From an uncultured Flavobacteriales bacterium (lineage in GTDB: Bacteria; Bacteroidota; Bacteroidia; Flavobacteriales_D; Parvicellaceae): a stretch of DNA of 64,000 nucleotides. The translations under genes were made by a program, and so were the position numbers. The DNA lies in NCBI GenBank assembly GCA_938075455.1, contig CALJHN010000005.1, positions 1 to 64,000 of the forward strand, written 5' to 3'. The notes below the pieces were generated by a model. That model did not search any database, had not been told where the DNA came from, and saw only the letters and a program-made list of their open reading frames with translations. Shown piece by piece: positions 44,984 to 54,797 of the stretch (position 1 is the first letter of the stretch; every line of letters starts with the position of its first letter).

Positions 44984-45949
44984 TTAAATTGATCTACAAT
45001 AAATATTTATTACTTTTTTTATTAAAATTTCTTCATCTAAATCTAAAACATATTTCCTACTATCATATAATTCATAATTATATCTAGAAGCTTTATTAAT
45101 TTCTTCTGAGATACTTCTAGCTGTATCAGTTTTAGAAACAAAACAACCTGATATATCTTTCAGCCTATATTTAACATCACCAACATCAACTGAAACAACT
45201 GGTGTGTTTAATGCTAAACTTTCTTTTACTATATTTGGAGACCCCTCAAATTTTGAAGTCAAAATCACAAAATCAACTGCTTGAATCCTTTCTAAAATTT
45301 CCTCGTGAGAAACATTAGTTACATTTTCAATCTTATACCTATCTTTAATATCTGAAAGATCTAATGCTTCTTTTAGTAAAGAATACCTTTTTTCTAATCT
45401 TTTTATATTATATGGAAAAAGCACATAGATAATATTTGGATCATAATCATATTTTTTCCTTAATTCTTGTTTATTCTTTATAATCAATTTATCGAATTCT
45501 AATCCTGATGGAATAACTGTTTTTGGTCTTTTTGAAAATGTTAATTTTTTTTTCATTTGAGGAGATACAAGTATTAATTCTTTTGATTTAAGTGCTGCAA
45601 CTTTTGAAAAAAATTTCAACAAGTAACCTTTTATTGTTTGATTTCCTTTTTCATTGCATATACCACCAAGATCCCCACCTCTAAAAGTTGTGATTATTGT
45701 TTTTCTTGAAAAGATTACGGGCAATATAGTATATCCCCACTGACAATGAATTAAATCATATTTATTAATAATTTTTCTAAGCTTTAAAAAAGCATTTATA
45801 TAACTATAATAACTTTGATTACCCTTTATATGAAAAATATCAATATTTATATTATGTTTCCTTAAATAAGTAATTTGTCTTACAAGAAAAGGTACAATAT
45901 TAGGGTTATCAGGTGTTGGCCATTCTGGTGTTATTACTAATACTTTCAT
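44984..45949 (-). CDS. glycosyltransferase family 4
   Basis: 321 residues. GT-B fold: N-terminal half with ITPEWPTPDNPNIVPFLVRQ and a FRGGDLGG loop; C-terminal half with FVILTSKFEGSPNIVKESLALNTPVVSVDVGD, the donor-binding E-x7-E-type motif of GT4 enzymes. It transfers a sugar in assembly of the surface polysaccharide. The start overlaps the stop of the Wzy-like gene as ATGA. Confidence 0.88.
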   Translation of the reverse strand: MKVLVITPEWPTPDNPNIVPFLVRQITYLRKHNINIDIFHIKGNQSYYSYINAFLKLRKIINKYDLIHCQWGYTILPVIFSRKTIITTFRGGDLGGICNEKGNQTIKGYLLKFFSKVAALKSKELILVSPQMKKKLTFSKRPKTVIPSGLEFDKLIIKNKQELRKKYDYDPNIIYVLFPYNIKRLEKRYSLLKEALDLSDIKDRYKIENVTNVSHEEILERIQAVDFVILTSKFEGSPNIVKESLALNTPVVSVDVGDVKYRLKDISGCFVSKTDTARSISEEINKASRYNYELYDSRKYVLDLDEEILIKKVINIYCRSI

Positions 45950-47229
45950 TTAAATTTTATAAATTTGAAAATTGGTGATTGTATTAATATTTTTCTCTTA
46001 AATATTCTTATATTTTTAATAAATATCAAAAAGAAAAACAATGGAATTAAGTATCGAATGTATAATGTTGGCAATATAAATGGAGCTCTATGCATTAGTG
46101 CTACATTAAATACTATTAAAACATAATTTAAAGAAGAACTTTCTTTCTCATTTTTAATAATTTTATCTATCATTTTACTAAAAATAGTCAATAGATAACC
46201 AATTAAATAGTATTGAATAAAAGAGCCTAAAATTCCAAAATTCTTATAACTTTCCGCTAATAGACTATATCCGTATCCTTGGCCTGGTTTCCAATTAGGA
46301 ATATGCTCAATAGCAAATTCTTGTGCTAAATCTAATGGCCTATTTTTCCAAATAAACCTAGGTATCCATTGAAATAATGATTTTATATATGTCTGACCAT
46401 ACTCATAATCAATTGTATCAAGATTTAATAAAATTATTAAACTCCTCATTGGACCTCTCGCATCAATTGATTTATATAATCCAGATGATCTTAAATAATT
46501 ATATAATGTTTCAGTACTATCTGCTCTATACAATGAAAATTTCATTATTAATAATGGAATTATTAATAGTAAAAAAAATAATAAAAATACATTTATTATT
46601 GGTGAAGAGTTAAAATATTTAAATTTAAATAATAATAAGACTAAAGGTATTCCAGCTAATAAAAAGGGGTTTTTATCACTCGAATAAACACCCCAACAAA
46701 TTAAAGGTAAAAGAAATAGAATTAGCTTAATTATTGATCGATTCTTATTAAAGATATATGAGACCATCACTACATAATAGAATTGTGTGAGTTCAGTTAA
46801 ATATTTATACAAAGGATTGCCTGCTGATATATCAACATTTCCTTCATAAGTACCAGAATCTAATAGACTTGAACGAAAAAACAACAAAACGATTGTAAAA
46901 AATGTTAAAAACATAATTACATACAAATTACTGTCATTTGTTTTACCATTAAAAAACCATATTTTCCATGAATAACTAAAACCTTGTGCAAAACCAATTA
47001 GAGATAATATTGACATGATAATTAATTTTGTACAATTATCATATCCTAAAACCATCCCTCTTAAAGTATAATCATTCATTATTGTCATTTCAATAGGAAT
47101 ACCTACATTATAAATAAAATGAAATAATGAAAACAAAAAAAAAGGATTAATAACGCCATTTATTTTATAGTACTTTTTATAGTAATAAAAGAGGATTATT
47201 AAATAAATAAAAATTAATAGTATATTCAT
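45946..47229 (-). CDS. O-antigen/oligosaccharide repeat unit polymerase (Wzy-like)
   Basis: 427 residues, at least ten predicted transmembrane helices, with a large extracytoplasmic loop around 250-320 (YKSIDARGPMRSL, RFIWKNRPLDLAQEF). The topology and the position beside a flippase fragment and glycosyltransferases indicate Wzy, which polymerises repeat units in the periplasm. Sequence conservation in this family is low, so the call rests on topology and context. The start overlaps the flippase stop by one base (TAATG). Confidence 0.75.
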   Translation of the reverse strand: MNILLIFIYLIILFYYYKKYYKINGVINPFFLFSLFHFIYNVGIPIEMTIMNDYTLRGMVLGYDNCTKLIIMSILSLIGFAQGFSYSWKIWFFNGKTNDSNLYVIMFLTFFTIVLLFFRSSLLDSGTYEGNVDISAGNPLYKYLTELTQFYYVVMVSYIFNKNRSIIKLILFLLPLICWGVYSSDKNPFLLAGIPLVLLLFKFKYFNSSPIINVFLLFFLLLIIPLLIMKFSLYRADSTETLYNYLRSSGLYKSIDARGPMRSLIILLNLDTIDYEYGQTYIKSLFQWIPRFIWKNRPLDLAQEFAIEHIPNWKPGQGYGYSLLAESYKNFGILGSFIQYYLIGYLLTIFSKMIDKIIKNEKESSSLNYVLIVFNVALMHRAPFILPTLYIRYLIPLFFFLIFIKNIRIFKRKILIQSPIFKFIKFK

Positions 47230-47936
47230 TATGGTAACAATCTTTTGAAGTATTTATAAAAAATAAAAACAGTTATAATAAACAATATATTTAAAGAAAT
47301 TATAAAGGGAATTAAAATATTATAAACTTCATTTACGTTAAAAAAGGTAAGTGAATAATAAATTAAAAGAAAAGATATTAACTCTAAAAAAAAATTTAAT
47401 GAATTAGTTGCCTTATCAAATAATGCATCAATTATACTTCTTAAAGAACCCCCCTCCCCAAATGGTAAAACTGCAAAACTTATAAGTTTAATTAAGAATG
47501 AAACTTTTAAAAAATCATCACCTAAAAAATAATGAATAATTAGGTCAGTAGAAAAAAACAACACAAAAGTACTAAGTATAGAATAAATCACTATAGCAAT
47601 AAAAGTATATTTTGTTTCAATAAATAATTCGTTTGTATCATTATTCTTATTATAAACTGCTCTAGATAATTCTAAAAATGAAATTGGTTTTAGCAATATT
47701 TGAGTTAAATTTAATATAGTTAACCTAAATGAAATCATTCCCGAAAGCTCCAAAGATAAATTTCGCACACTAAAAAATGTTTGTAAATACATTATTCCAT
47801 AAAATGAAATATCGAGAAAATAAAAAAAACATTTATAAAACTTTTTCTTCTGTAGTTTAAATACAATAATGAAAATACTGTTATTAAATATAATAACAGT
47901 AAAGAAATATTCAAATTTTTTTATTTGTATTTCTAA
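47229..47936 (-). pseudogene. flippase (Wzx-like), 5-prime truncated
   Basis: The frame is open from 47936, where two TAA stops precede it, and its only Met near the start is in GIMYLQTFFS (47792), in the middle of a membrane helix pattern. The remaining part has about six hydrophobic helices and motifs typical of the C-terminal half of polysaccharide flippases (LLKPISFLELSRAV and an FLGDDFLKVSFLIKL segment). A full Wzx is about 430 residues; only about half is here. In another frame upstream, LPKVLTIVIPYVMSIYLLS may be decayed N-terminal sequence. The region to 48145 holds nothing else I can support. Confidence 0.65.
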
Positions 47937-48145
47937 TTATTAAACAATATTAAAAATGACAACAAATATATAGACATTACATAAGGAATTACAATAGTCA
48001 AAACTTTTGGTAAAGATAAATTATCTACAATAGTTAAAACTTATTTCAATGTGGTTTCTATCTTTTTCTGGCATTTTAAAGTTGTTTTTAGACATTTACA
48101 AACCAACTTCTATATTTGTTCTAAATAACTTTAAATTTTTGATCT

Positions 48146-49192
48146 TCAAACCTTATCAGGGTCTAGTTTTTCTATTCTAAGAGAAGTAACTTTGGATAAC
48201 TTTTTATTAAGATTATTAATTAAGATTAAAAATAACGTCATTAAAAATAATAACAAAGGGATAAGGAGAATGAAATTACTATTTTCTTCACTACCTATAT
48301 CACTAAAAGAATCAATGGTATTAATTACATTTTTTTTATCATTTATATCATAATTTATTTCAACAAGTTCATTTCTAATGCTTTTATATCTATCAAATAA
48401 TTGTAAATCTATATTTTCTTTTTGATTATCATCAAGTACTATAGTAGTCCCTGAATTTTCACCCTCAGGTTTGTTCTTTTTTGCAAATAATAACGTATCA
48501 AGTTTTTCAATAGATTCTAATATATATTGTTTTTTGATTTCTAAGTTTTCTAAATAGGTTTCTTTTTTATTTCTATAATATATATTATTTTCTATATTTT
48601 CTATTATTCTTTTCTCTATGTAAGTCGGGACTTTATTATTATTTAATTCTAATGTAATTACATGTCTTGAATAACTATCAAATGGAATATTTTCTTTGTA
48701 GTCATTATAATTAAGATTTTCAGCAGTAATAGAATCTGCGGCTCCAAGGAGACTTCTAAAATTTTTTAATCTCAATAATTCATTGGTATATGGTCTAATT
48801 GAAATCCCTTTCAAAGATTTTGAATCTGAAGAATCAAGATTTAAATAATTTTTTAATTTTTCAAAATTTTGTTTTTTTATTAAGGTTTCATAAAATTCAA
48901 TATTTCCATATAGCTGATAAGTACTGCCATAATTTGGGGACAAAGTTAGTGAGGACGTGTATGTAGGTTTATAAAATTTCTTTTCAAAGATATACCCTAT
49001 TAACAACCCAATGATTACAGCTGATAACAATAAAATATAATTTTTTTTAATTGCAAATAATAAACTAATAAATAAATTTAAAATGGAGATTAGTAGATTT
49101 ATAATTAAAACAAAAAATGATTTAGTTTTTTTAGACAAAAAATCAAATAAAGATGCTATATCAATTTCTTCGTTATTTTGTTTTTCATTCAT
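48146..49192 (-). CDS. Wzz-like chain-length determinant protein
   Basis: 348 residues. Two transmembrane helices enclose a periplasmic domain: the first about 55-72 (NYILLLSAVIIGLLIGYIF) and the second about 308-330, with coiled-coil-rich sequence at 215-300. This is the Wzz/PCP topology; the C-terminal Pro-Gly-rich motif before the second helix is not clear. An extra hydrophobic segment at about 25-50 is unusual. It would set polymer length with the Wzy-like protein. Confidence 0.7.
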   Translation of the reverse strand: MNEKQNNEEIDIASLFDFLSKKTKSFFVLIINLLISILNLFISLLFAIKKNYILLLSAVIIGLLIGYIFEKKFYKPTYTSSLTLSPNYGSTYQLYGNIEFYETLIKKQNFEKLKNYLNLDSSDSKSLKGISIRPYTNELLRLKNFRSLLGAADSITAENLNYNDYKENIPFDSYSRHVITLELNNNKVPTYIEKRIIENIENNIYYRNKKETYLENLEIKKQYILESIEKLDTLLFAKKNKPEGENSGTTIVLDDNQKENIDLQLFDRYKSIRNELVEINYDINDKKNVINTIDSFSDIGSEENSNFILLIPLLLFLMTLFLILINNLNKKLSKVTSLRIEKLDPDKV

Positions 49193-49316
49193 TTTTAAAA
49201 ATTTTAATAAAAGATGCTATTTATAAAAACACCTTGCAAATTTACAATTCCTTTTGATGTAAAATTAATTTATTAGGTAAGATTACCAAAATATACTTGA
49301 AATTTAAAATCTAAAC

Positions 49317-49838
49317 TTAGACTAATTCATGTGCTATTTCATTTTTAAGTTGTTTTACCCATTTCTCTAGTCTCTCTAGAGTAAGTTCATCTTCATTGTC
49401 TTGGTCTAGTGGAAGTCCATAAAAATAATCTTTATTTTTTAAGGCTTTAGATTCAGCAAAACTATAATTGTCTGTGGGCCAATTACCAATAACCTTCCCA
49501 CCATTTTCAAGAACAACTTCTGCTAATATTCCTATACCGTCTACAAAATATTCATCGTACCCTATCTGGTCCCCCAGGCCAAAAATTGCGACTGTTTTAC
49601 CAGTAAAGTTTACTTTCTTAAAGTCTTCGAAGTAATCTTCCCAGTCACTTTGTAAAACCCCATCGTACCAAGTTGGAACGCCCAATACAAAAAGGGAATT
49701 ATCCATCCAATCTTTTTCAACAAGTTTATGTACTTCAGTTATTTCTACGTCAAAAGAATTTAACAAGGGCAAAAGATAAGTTTCCACCACAAAGTCTGTA
49801 TTTCCTGTATCTGAGCCAAATATTAATTTTAATTTCAT
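49317..49838 (-). CDS. fldA: flavodoxin
   Basis: 173 residues. The FMN phosphate-binding loop is GSDTGNTD near the N-terminus; GVPTWYDGVLQSDWEDY holds the aromatic FMN-stacking loop; FGLGDQIGYDEYFVDG is the second FMN loop; NWPTDNYSFAESKAL and the following segment are typical of long-chain flavodoxins such as FldA. It carries electrons in place of ferredoxin, often under iron limitation. It is divergent from the YkuK gene. Confidence 0.92.
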   Translation of the reverse strand: MKLKLIFGSDTGNTDFVVETYLLPLLNSFDVEITEVHKLVEKDWMDNSLFVLGVPTWYDGVLQSDWEDYFEDFKKVNFTGKTVAIFGLGDQIGYDEYFVDGIGILAEVVLENGGKVIGNWPTDNYSFAESKALKNKDYFYGLPLDQDNEDELTLERLEKWVKQLKNEIAHELV

Positions 49839-49969
49839 AAAGATTAAGGATATAATTTTTTTGAATTTATTATAAAGATAAAGTAAAAAGAAGTGAATTT
49901 CAATACCTCTTAACGGGTATTCTTTATTGTGATTTATAATTTTAAACTTTAAATATTCTTATATTTAAA

Positions 49970-50446
49970 ATGGTATTTTTAAATAAAAATAAAATGTATT
50001 TTAATAAGCTCTTGGATAGTAAAGATTATGAGATTTCTTCATACGTAAAGAAATACTTTTTAGATAATTCTAGTTATCCTATAAAACTCCATATTGGTTG
50101 TGATAGTCAGAATATCTCTAAATATACTAATTATGCAACCACTGTACTTTTTCATATTGGCAATACTGGCTGCCATTTTCTATACCATAAAGAGAGATTG
50201 CCTAAAATTCAGGACATGTGGACAAAGTTGTGGGGAGAAACTACTAGATCAGTATCTGTTGCCATTTATTTAAAAGATAGAGGAATAAAGGTTGACTCTA
50301 TAGACTTAGACTTTAATAGTGATCAAAGTCACCAATCTAACAAATTGGTTTCATCCTCAGTAGGTTATGTAGAATCAATGGGATTTATTGCCAACGTTAA
50401 GCCCACCATTCTACCAGCAATCTCAGCAGCAGATATGCTTTGTTAA
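49970..50446 (+). CDS. YkuK/DUF458 family RNase H-like protein
   Basis: 158 residues. The core IKLHIGCDSQNISKYTNYATTVLF with conserved Asp, then DIDLDFN-like SIDLDFNSDQSHQSNKL, and GYVESMGF and ADMLC at the end match the YkuK (DUF458) family, which has an RNase H-like fold. The role is not established. A second ATG at 49994 gives a start at MYFNKLL and is equally plausible. Its stop nearly touches the convergent GH5 gene stop. Confidence 0.85.
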   Translation: MVFLNKNKMYFNKLLDSKDYEISSYVKKYFLDNSSYPIKLHIGCDSQNISKYTNYATTVLFHIGNTGCHFLYHKERLPKIQDMWTKLWGETTRSVSVAIYLKDRGIKVDSIDLDFNSDQSHQSNKLVSSSVGYVESMGFIANVKPTILPAISAADMLC

Positions 50447-50448
50447 AG

Positions 50449-53190
50449 CTAGGATTTTTTAATAATTTTCAGTTCTTCTATTCGATTTGCAGTAAATACT
50501 TTTAAGAAATAAATTCCATTATTTAAAGATTTTAAATCTATTATGGTTCCATTGGTGTTCATCACTAACTTTCCATACAAATCAAATAGCATTACCTGCT
50601 TTATTTTATGTCCATTTAAACTTCTCACAGTAAGGAAATCATTGGTTGGGTTAGGATAGACATCAATAGTGTTTTTTGGTGAATTATTTATGCCATCATC
50701 CGCAACAATGTCAAATCTAAACCAGTTCAAATTAAATTCTTGATTAGTAATTTGTATTCTTATATGGTACATTCCTTTATCTAGCCAGAATATTTCAGAA
50801 GTGTTGGTCGTTTGCCAAGTTTGCCATCCGCCAGTGGCTGTAAAATTTACTTGGTTTAATATACTGCTGTTTCCTAAGCTGTCAATTAATTGCATTTCAA
50901 GACTTCCATTTTGCCCATCCGAAGCATTTCTGTAACTCACCTGGAAACTTCCAGAAAATTTAGCGTTAACATAATAATCTATATAATCTCCAGCATGTAA
51001 GTATCCAATATTTTCCCCTCCTCCTACATCCGTACATCCCTCTACGCCAATTCCGTCTTCAAAAAAGTAATTTTCAGCTTCAATTATCCCCGGGATACAA
51101 TTATAACTACAAGATAATCCATTTGTTACATCTTCATAAGAAAAAGTAGATTGTATGGTGCCATCCAATGCATAGATTTGACTTCCTGCGTAGGAGACAT
51201 CAATTTTAGTTGGAGAAGAATTTACAGTAGACCAACCCTCAATAGCCCAACTCAACTCTAAATTAAGTATTCTTGGATGGGCTGGATCATATTGAATACT
51301 ATTAATAGATATGCTACTAGTAGAATCAATGTGAAGAGTAAAATCAGAATTAGGATTATTTAAAAGACTTGCCGGAATGGATGAAAAGTCAATTGGCTTA
51401 CTCATTAAAATCTCAACATTGTACATGTCTAGCGTTCTAGCAGAAATAAAGCTGGAGTTAACATCCTGAATAATTCCTGTTTTGACAAATTCAAAAGAAT
51501 TTACATTAATCTCACCACCATCACAATGCAATCTAACTTTATGCCGACCGGAGTCCAATATTACATTCGATATAGTTGCAGTATTCCAAAAGCTCCAATT
51601 ATTTGTATTTGATAAATTAGTTGACGGGGTAAATAATGTATCATTCACAGAAAAACTTACTTTAGAATTACTATTATTTGCAGAGTACCTAAAGTTAATA
51701 TCATAAACTCCAGAAGAATCCACATCCACTTCATATTGTAAAAACTCTCCCTCTTCAAACCAACCAACTTGGTAACCATTGTGAAAAAGGTAAACATCGT
51801 TACATTCGCTTATATCAGCTCCATCGTTTCTATAAGACCATCCTTCGTTCCAAGCAGTGTAAACGCCAGTAGTTACATGAAAATCAGAAACAATATTGTC
51901 ATGATATGCTTCCCCAACTACACCCATATCAAAATCCGGAGCAAATATTCTTCCAGGTATTTTAGCTACGCTATCAAAAGGCTTAGTTTCGTTAGAATAT
52001 ACTTGTCTAAACATAGCATCTATGACATCCTCTTGGTAAGTACAGTTTTCTAACTTTAAGTCTTCTGTCAATTGAAATAACGTATTAATTGCAGATGCTG
52101 TAGAAGGAGGATTATTTCCAGAATCCCAATAATTTAATAAGTTTTCGTAGTCTACTGTTTTTGTTATTGACATAGGACAGGAAATAGACTCTAACTTTTT
52201 CATAGGCCACCATGCCCAACCCAAATCATGATCCTCGAAAAGTCTTATGGCATTTCTAAACCAAGTATTGGAATTCTCTCCAGATTCTCCAAACCAAATA
52301 GGAACATTCCAGCTGTTTCTAATATCTAAAGCCCACTGAATATCTGCTTGAAAGTTTTTAGACCAATACTTATGAGGGCTATAAACCATGTTGTCATCCC
52401 ATGGAGGAGTTAGTCCACTAAAATCATTTGCATACCAATTTCCTTCAATAAAAATAATATGGTTGGTATCAACTGCTCTTACACTGTCAGTAAGCTGGGT
52501 ATAAAAATTTCTTAGCTCGTTGGTGCCCAAATTCCAATTGGTTTCATTTAGAAAATCATAGCCCGCAATTGCAGGTTCGTTTACATAATGTTCAGCTATT
52601 TTCTTCCAAAGCGACATGGTTTTATGTTGGTTATTAACATCTTCCCAAAGTGAAGGATAAGCAGGATTGTAATCACTAATTCCTGAATTACCACCTTGTC
52701 CACCAGGTGCTGCGTGTAAGTCTAAAACTACATACATATTATTTTGCTTGCACCAAGAAACCAAACTGTCTGTCATCTCAAAGCCTTTAGTTAGCCAAGT
52801 ATTTTCTCCCAAGACCGGTTCTTCTTGAACAGATAAAGTAAAAAGGTTGTAATGCATAGGAAGTCTAATTGCATTAAACCCCCATGAAGCTAGAGAGTCG
52901 ATGTCAATTTTTCTAGCATGATTTGCATACCAATTCTCTAAAAAGATTTCTTTTTCTGCTGCCCCTACTAATTGTTCTATTTTTTCTTCTAACTCCCATT
53001 GGGCTGAGGCTACACCTGCTGCCTGCAGCTGATAAGGTTCTATCAACATCCAACCACCAAGATTCATAGTTTTTAGGATAACAGTATCACCGTTGGCATT
53101 GACAATAGCCTTTCCGTTGGTGTGTAGTAAAGTTTGTCCACTAACATTGAACCCAATAAGCAATGCAATTACATTAAGATAAAATTTCAT
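50449..53190 (-). CDS. secreted GH5 beta-glucanase with CBM6-like modules and T9SS domain
   Basis: 913 residues. Signal peptide; a GH5 catalytic domain (about 25-360) with GWGFNAIRLPMHYN-like WGFNAIRLPM, acid/base Glu in DFLNETNW and nucleophile Glu in IWFGESGE; a CBM6-like module (about 430-565), a beta domain, a second CBM6-like module (about 695-835), and a type A sorting domain (VYPNPTNDFLTVRS). Resembles BglC-type exo-1,3-beta-glucanases, so laminarin-like glucan is the likely target. Third gene of a minus-strand susC-susD-GH5 operon (gaps of 10 and 22 bases). Confidence 0.88.
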   Translation of the reverse strand: MKFYLNVIALLIGFNVSGQTLLHTNGKAIVNANGDTVILKTMNLGGWMLIEPYQLQAAGVASAQWELEEKIEQLVGAAEKEIFLENWYANHARKIDIDSLASWGFNAIRLPMHYNLFTLSVQEEPVLGENTWLTKGFEMTDSLVSWCKQNNMYVVLDLHAAPGGQGGNSGISDYNPAYPSLWEDVNNQHKTMSLWKKIAEHYVNEPAIAGYDFLNETNWNLGTNELRNFYTQLTDSVRAVDTNHIIFIEGNWYANDFSGLTPPWDDNMVYSPHKYWSKNFQADIQWALDIRNSWNVPIWFGESGENSNTWFRNAIRLFEDHDLGWAWWPMKKLESISCPMSITKTVDYENLLNYWDSGNNPPSTASAINTLFQLTEDLKLENCTYQEDVIDAMFRQVYSNETKPFDSVAKIPGRIFAPDFDMGVVGEAYHDNIVSDFHVTTGVYTAWNEGWSYRNDGADISECNDVYLFHNGYQVGWFEEGEFLQYEVDVDSSGVYDINFRYSANNSNSKVSFSVNDTLFTPSTNLSNTNNWSFWNTATISNVILDSGRHKVRLHCDGGEINVNSFEFVKTGIIQDVNSSFISARTLDMYNVEILMSKPIDFSSIPASLLNNPNSDFTLHIDSTSSISINSIQYDPAHPRILNLELSWAIEGWSTVNSSPTKIDVSYAGSQIYALDGTIQSTFSYEDVTNGLSCSYNCIPGIIEAENYFFEDGIGVEGCTDVGGGENIGYLHAGDYIDYYVNAKFSGSFQVSYRNASDGQNGSLEMQLIDSLGNSSILNQVNFTATGGWQTWQTTNTSEIFWLDKGMYHIRIQITNQEFNLNWFRFDIVADDGINNSPKNTIDVYPNPTNDFLTVRSLNGHKIKQVMLFDLYGKLVMNTNGTIIDLKSLNNGIYFLKVFTANRIEELKIIKKS

Positions 53191-53212
53191 GAAGGGAATA
53201 TATTAAAATACT

Positions 53213-54787
53213 TTAATAGCAAGGATTCTGTTCAATAGCACCATTTGAAGCACTAATATCTCCAGCTGGAATAGGTAATAGTTCACTACATCCAGAAACG
53301 TAGTTATTCTTTCCATAAGTTTGACCATTGTCGTCAAAATTTTGAAGCACAGTAGCTGCATCTCCCCATCTTACTAAATCGTAAAATCGCTCGCTTTCCA
53401 ATCCAAACTCTACCCTTCTTTCATGGTAAATACTTGCCTTTAACGGATCGTGGCCAAGTAGAGTAGTTTCCTTATATGTTGAAATTACAGCCGCATTTGC
53501 ATCATAGTTAGCTAACCCAGCTCTATTTCTTACAAGGTTTAAAGAACTTTCAGCAGCAGCATTATCTCCAAGTTCCATTGAAGCTTCAGCATGCATTAAT
53601 AATACGTCTGCATATCTTAAGAAAATGTAATCTAGATTTCCATTACAATCTGCTGTAACTGGTCTTTCACTATCTGGGATTAAGTATTTTTGTCCCATAA
53701 ATCCAGTTGGAGGATTCCAGCTTCCACCAGTAAAGTCATGAGGAGCACCACCAAAAATTCCAGGAATGGATTCACCATCTTCAACAATCGTAGCATCGTA
53801 TCTGCTGTCACCAGGTTCAAAAGCATTGACAAAATCAATAGTTGGACATCTAAATCCATATCCCCATCCCATGTCTCTATCTCCAAACCAAATACTTAAC
53901 CAAGAGCCTTCATGTTCTCCCCAGTTTCCATCAGGATCCTCTACCATATGTAAAGAATAAACTACTTCTTGCCCCCATTGTTTTGCAGAACTAAAAATAT
54001 CTCCATAGTTAGGTTCTAATCCATACAATCCTGAATTTACAACTGCTTCACATTGAGCTTTTGCTTGCCCCCACTTTTTTTGATATAAATAAGCTTTTGC
54101 TAAAAGTCCATCAGCAGCTCCTTTAGTAGCCCTTCCTTGTTCTGCTAAAGGCACAGTAGCAGGTAAATGTTGTGATGCAAATATTAAATCTGCCTCTACC
54201 TGAGCGTAAACTTCCTCAGGCGTTGCCCTCACATTAGAAAGGTCTGAACCATGGGTAGTTCCATCCTCTTCGGCAGAAGTATAGAGCATTACCCCTCCAA
54301 AGTTTCTCACCAGTCTAAAATAGCTATAGCCTCTAAGAAATCTACATTCAGCAATAAATCTGTTCCTCAAATCCAAATCCATAGGAATTTTATATTCACC
54401 ACTTGCATCTTGCTCAATCATAATATCAACAGCAAAACTTGCTCTTGCAATCATTCTATATAAATCACCCCATATCCAGGATGGAACATCCGTGTTAGGA
54501 GTGGCATTAAAATTCATACAGTCATACATTCCTTGCTGGTCCCCTGGACTCTCTCCGCCTTTAACAGCGTCATCAGACATTACCGATCCCACTGACCACA
54601 ATGAGACAACATTCATTCTCCAAGCTTGTACATCGTATGCTGCGATTACTGCTTCGTATGCGCTACTTGCATCTACAAAATAGGGCTTGTTGTTATTTCC
54701 AGGCTGTTCTAGCTCTAACCATTCTTTACTACAAGATGCACTAACAAAGACGATAATCAAGCATAAAAGTTTTTTAAAGTTTTTCAT
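53213..54787 (-). CDS. susD: SusD/RagB family surface lipoprotein
   Basis: 524 residues. Lipobox VSASCSKEW (Cys19); helical SusD fold with RFIAECRFLRGYSYFRLVRNFG near residues 138-160, the typical TPR-like core, and RYADVLLMHAEASMELG, YHERRVEFGLESERFYDLVRWG at the C-terminus. It captures oligosaccharides at the surface and delivers them to the SusC pore encoded 10 bases upstream. Confidence 0.93.
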   Translation of the reverse strand: MKNFKKLLCLIIVFVSASCSKEWLELEQPGNNNKPYFVDASSAYEAVIAAYDVQAWRMNVVSLWSVGSVMSDDAVKGGESPGDQQGMYDCMNFNATPNTDVPSWIWGDLYRMIARASFAVDIMIEQDASGEYKIPMDLDLRNRFIAECRFLRGYSYFRLVRNFGGVMLYTSAEEDGTTHGSDLSNVRATPEEVYAQVEADLIFASQHLPATVPLAEQGRATKGAADGLLAKAYLYQKKWGQAKAQCEAVVNSGLYGLEPNYGDIFSSAKQWGQEVVYSLHMVEDPDGNWGEHEGSWLSIWFGDRDMGWGYGFRCPTIDFVNAFEPGDSRYDATIVEDGESIPGIFGGAPHDFTGGSWNPPTGFMGQKYLIPDSERPVTADCNGNLDYIFLRYADVLLMHAEASMELGDNAAAESSLNLVRNRAGLANYDANAAVISTYKETTLLGHDPLKASIYHERRVEFGLESERFYDLVRWGDAATVLQNFDDNGQTYGKNNYVSGCSELLPIPAGDISASNGAIEQNPCY

Positions 54788-54797
54788 AGTTATTTAA

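Noticed and set aside
49902..49921. AATACC/GGTATT inverted repeat between flavodoxin and YkuK genes
   Set aside because: Six-base arms in an AT-rich region with no supporting context; too weak to call a regulator site.
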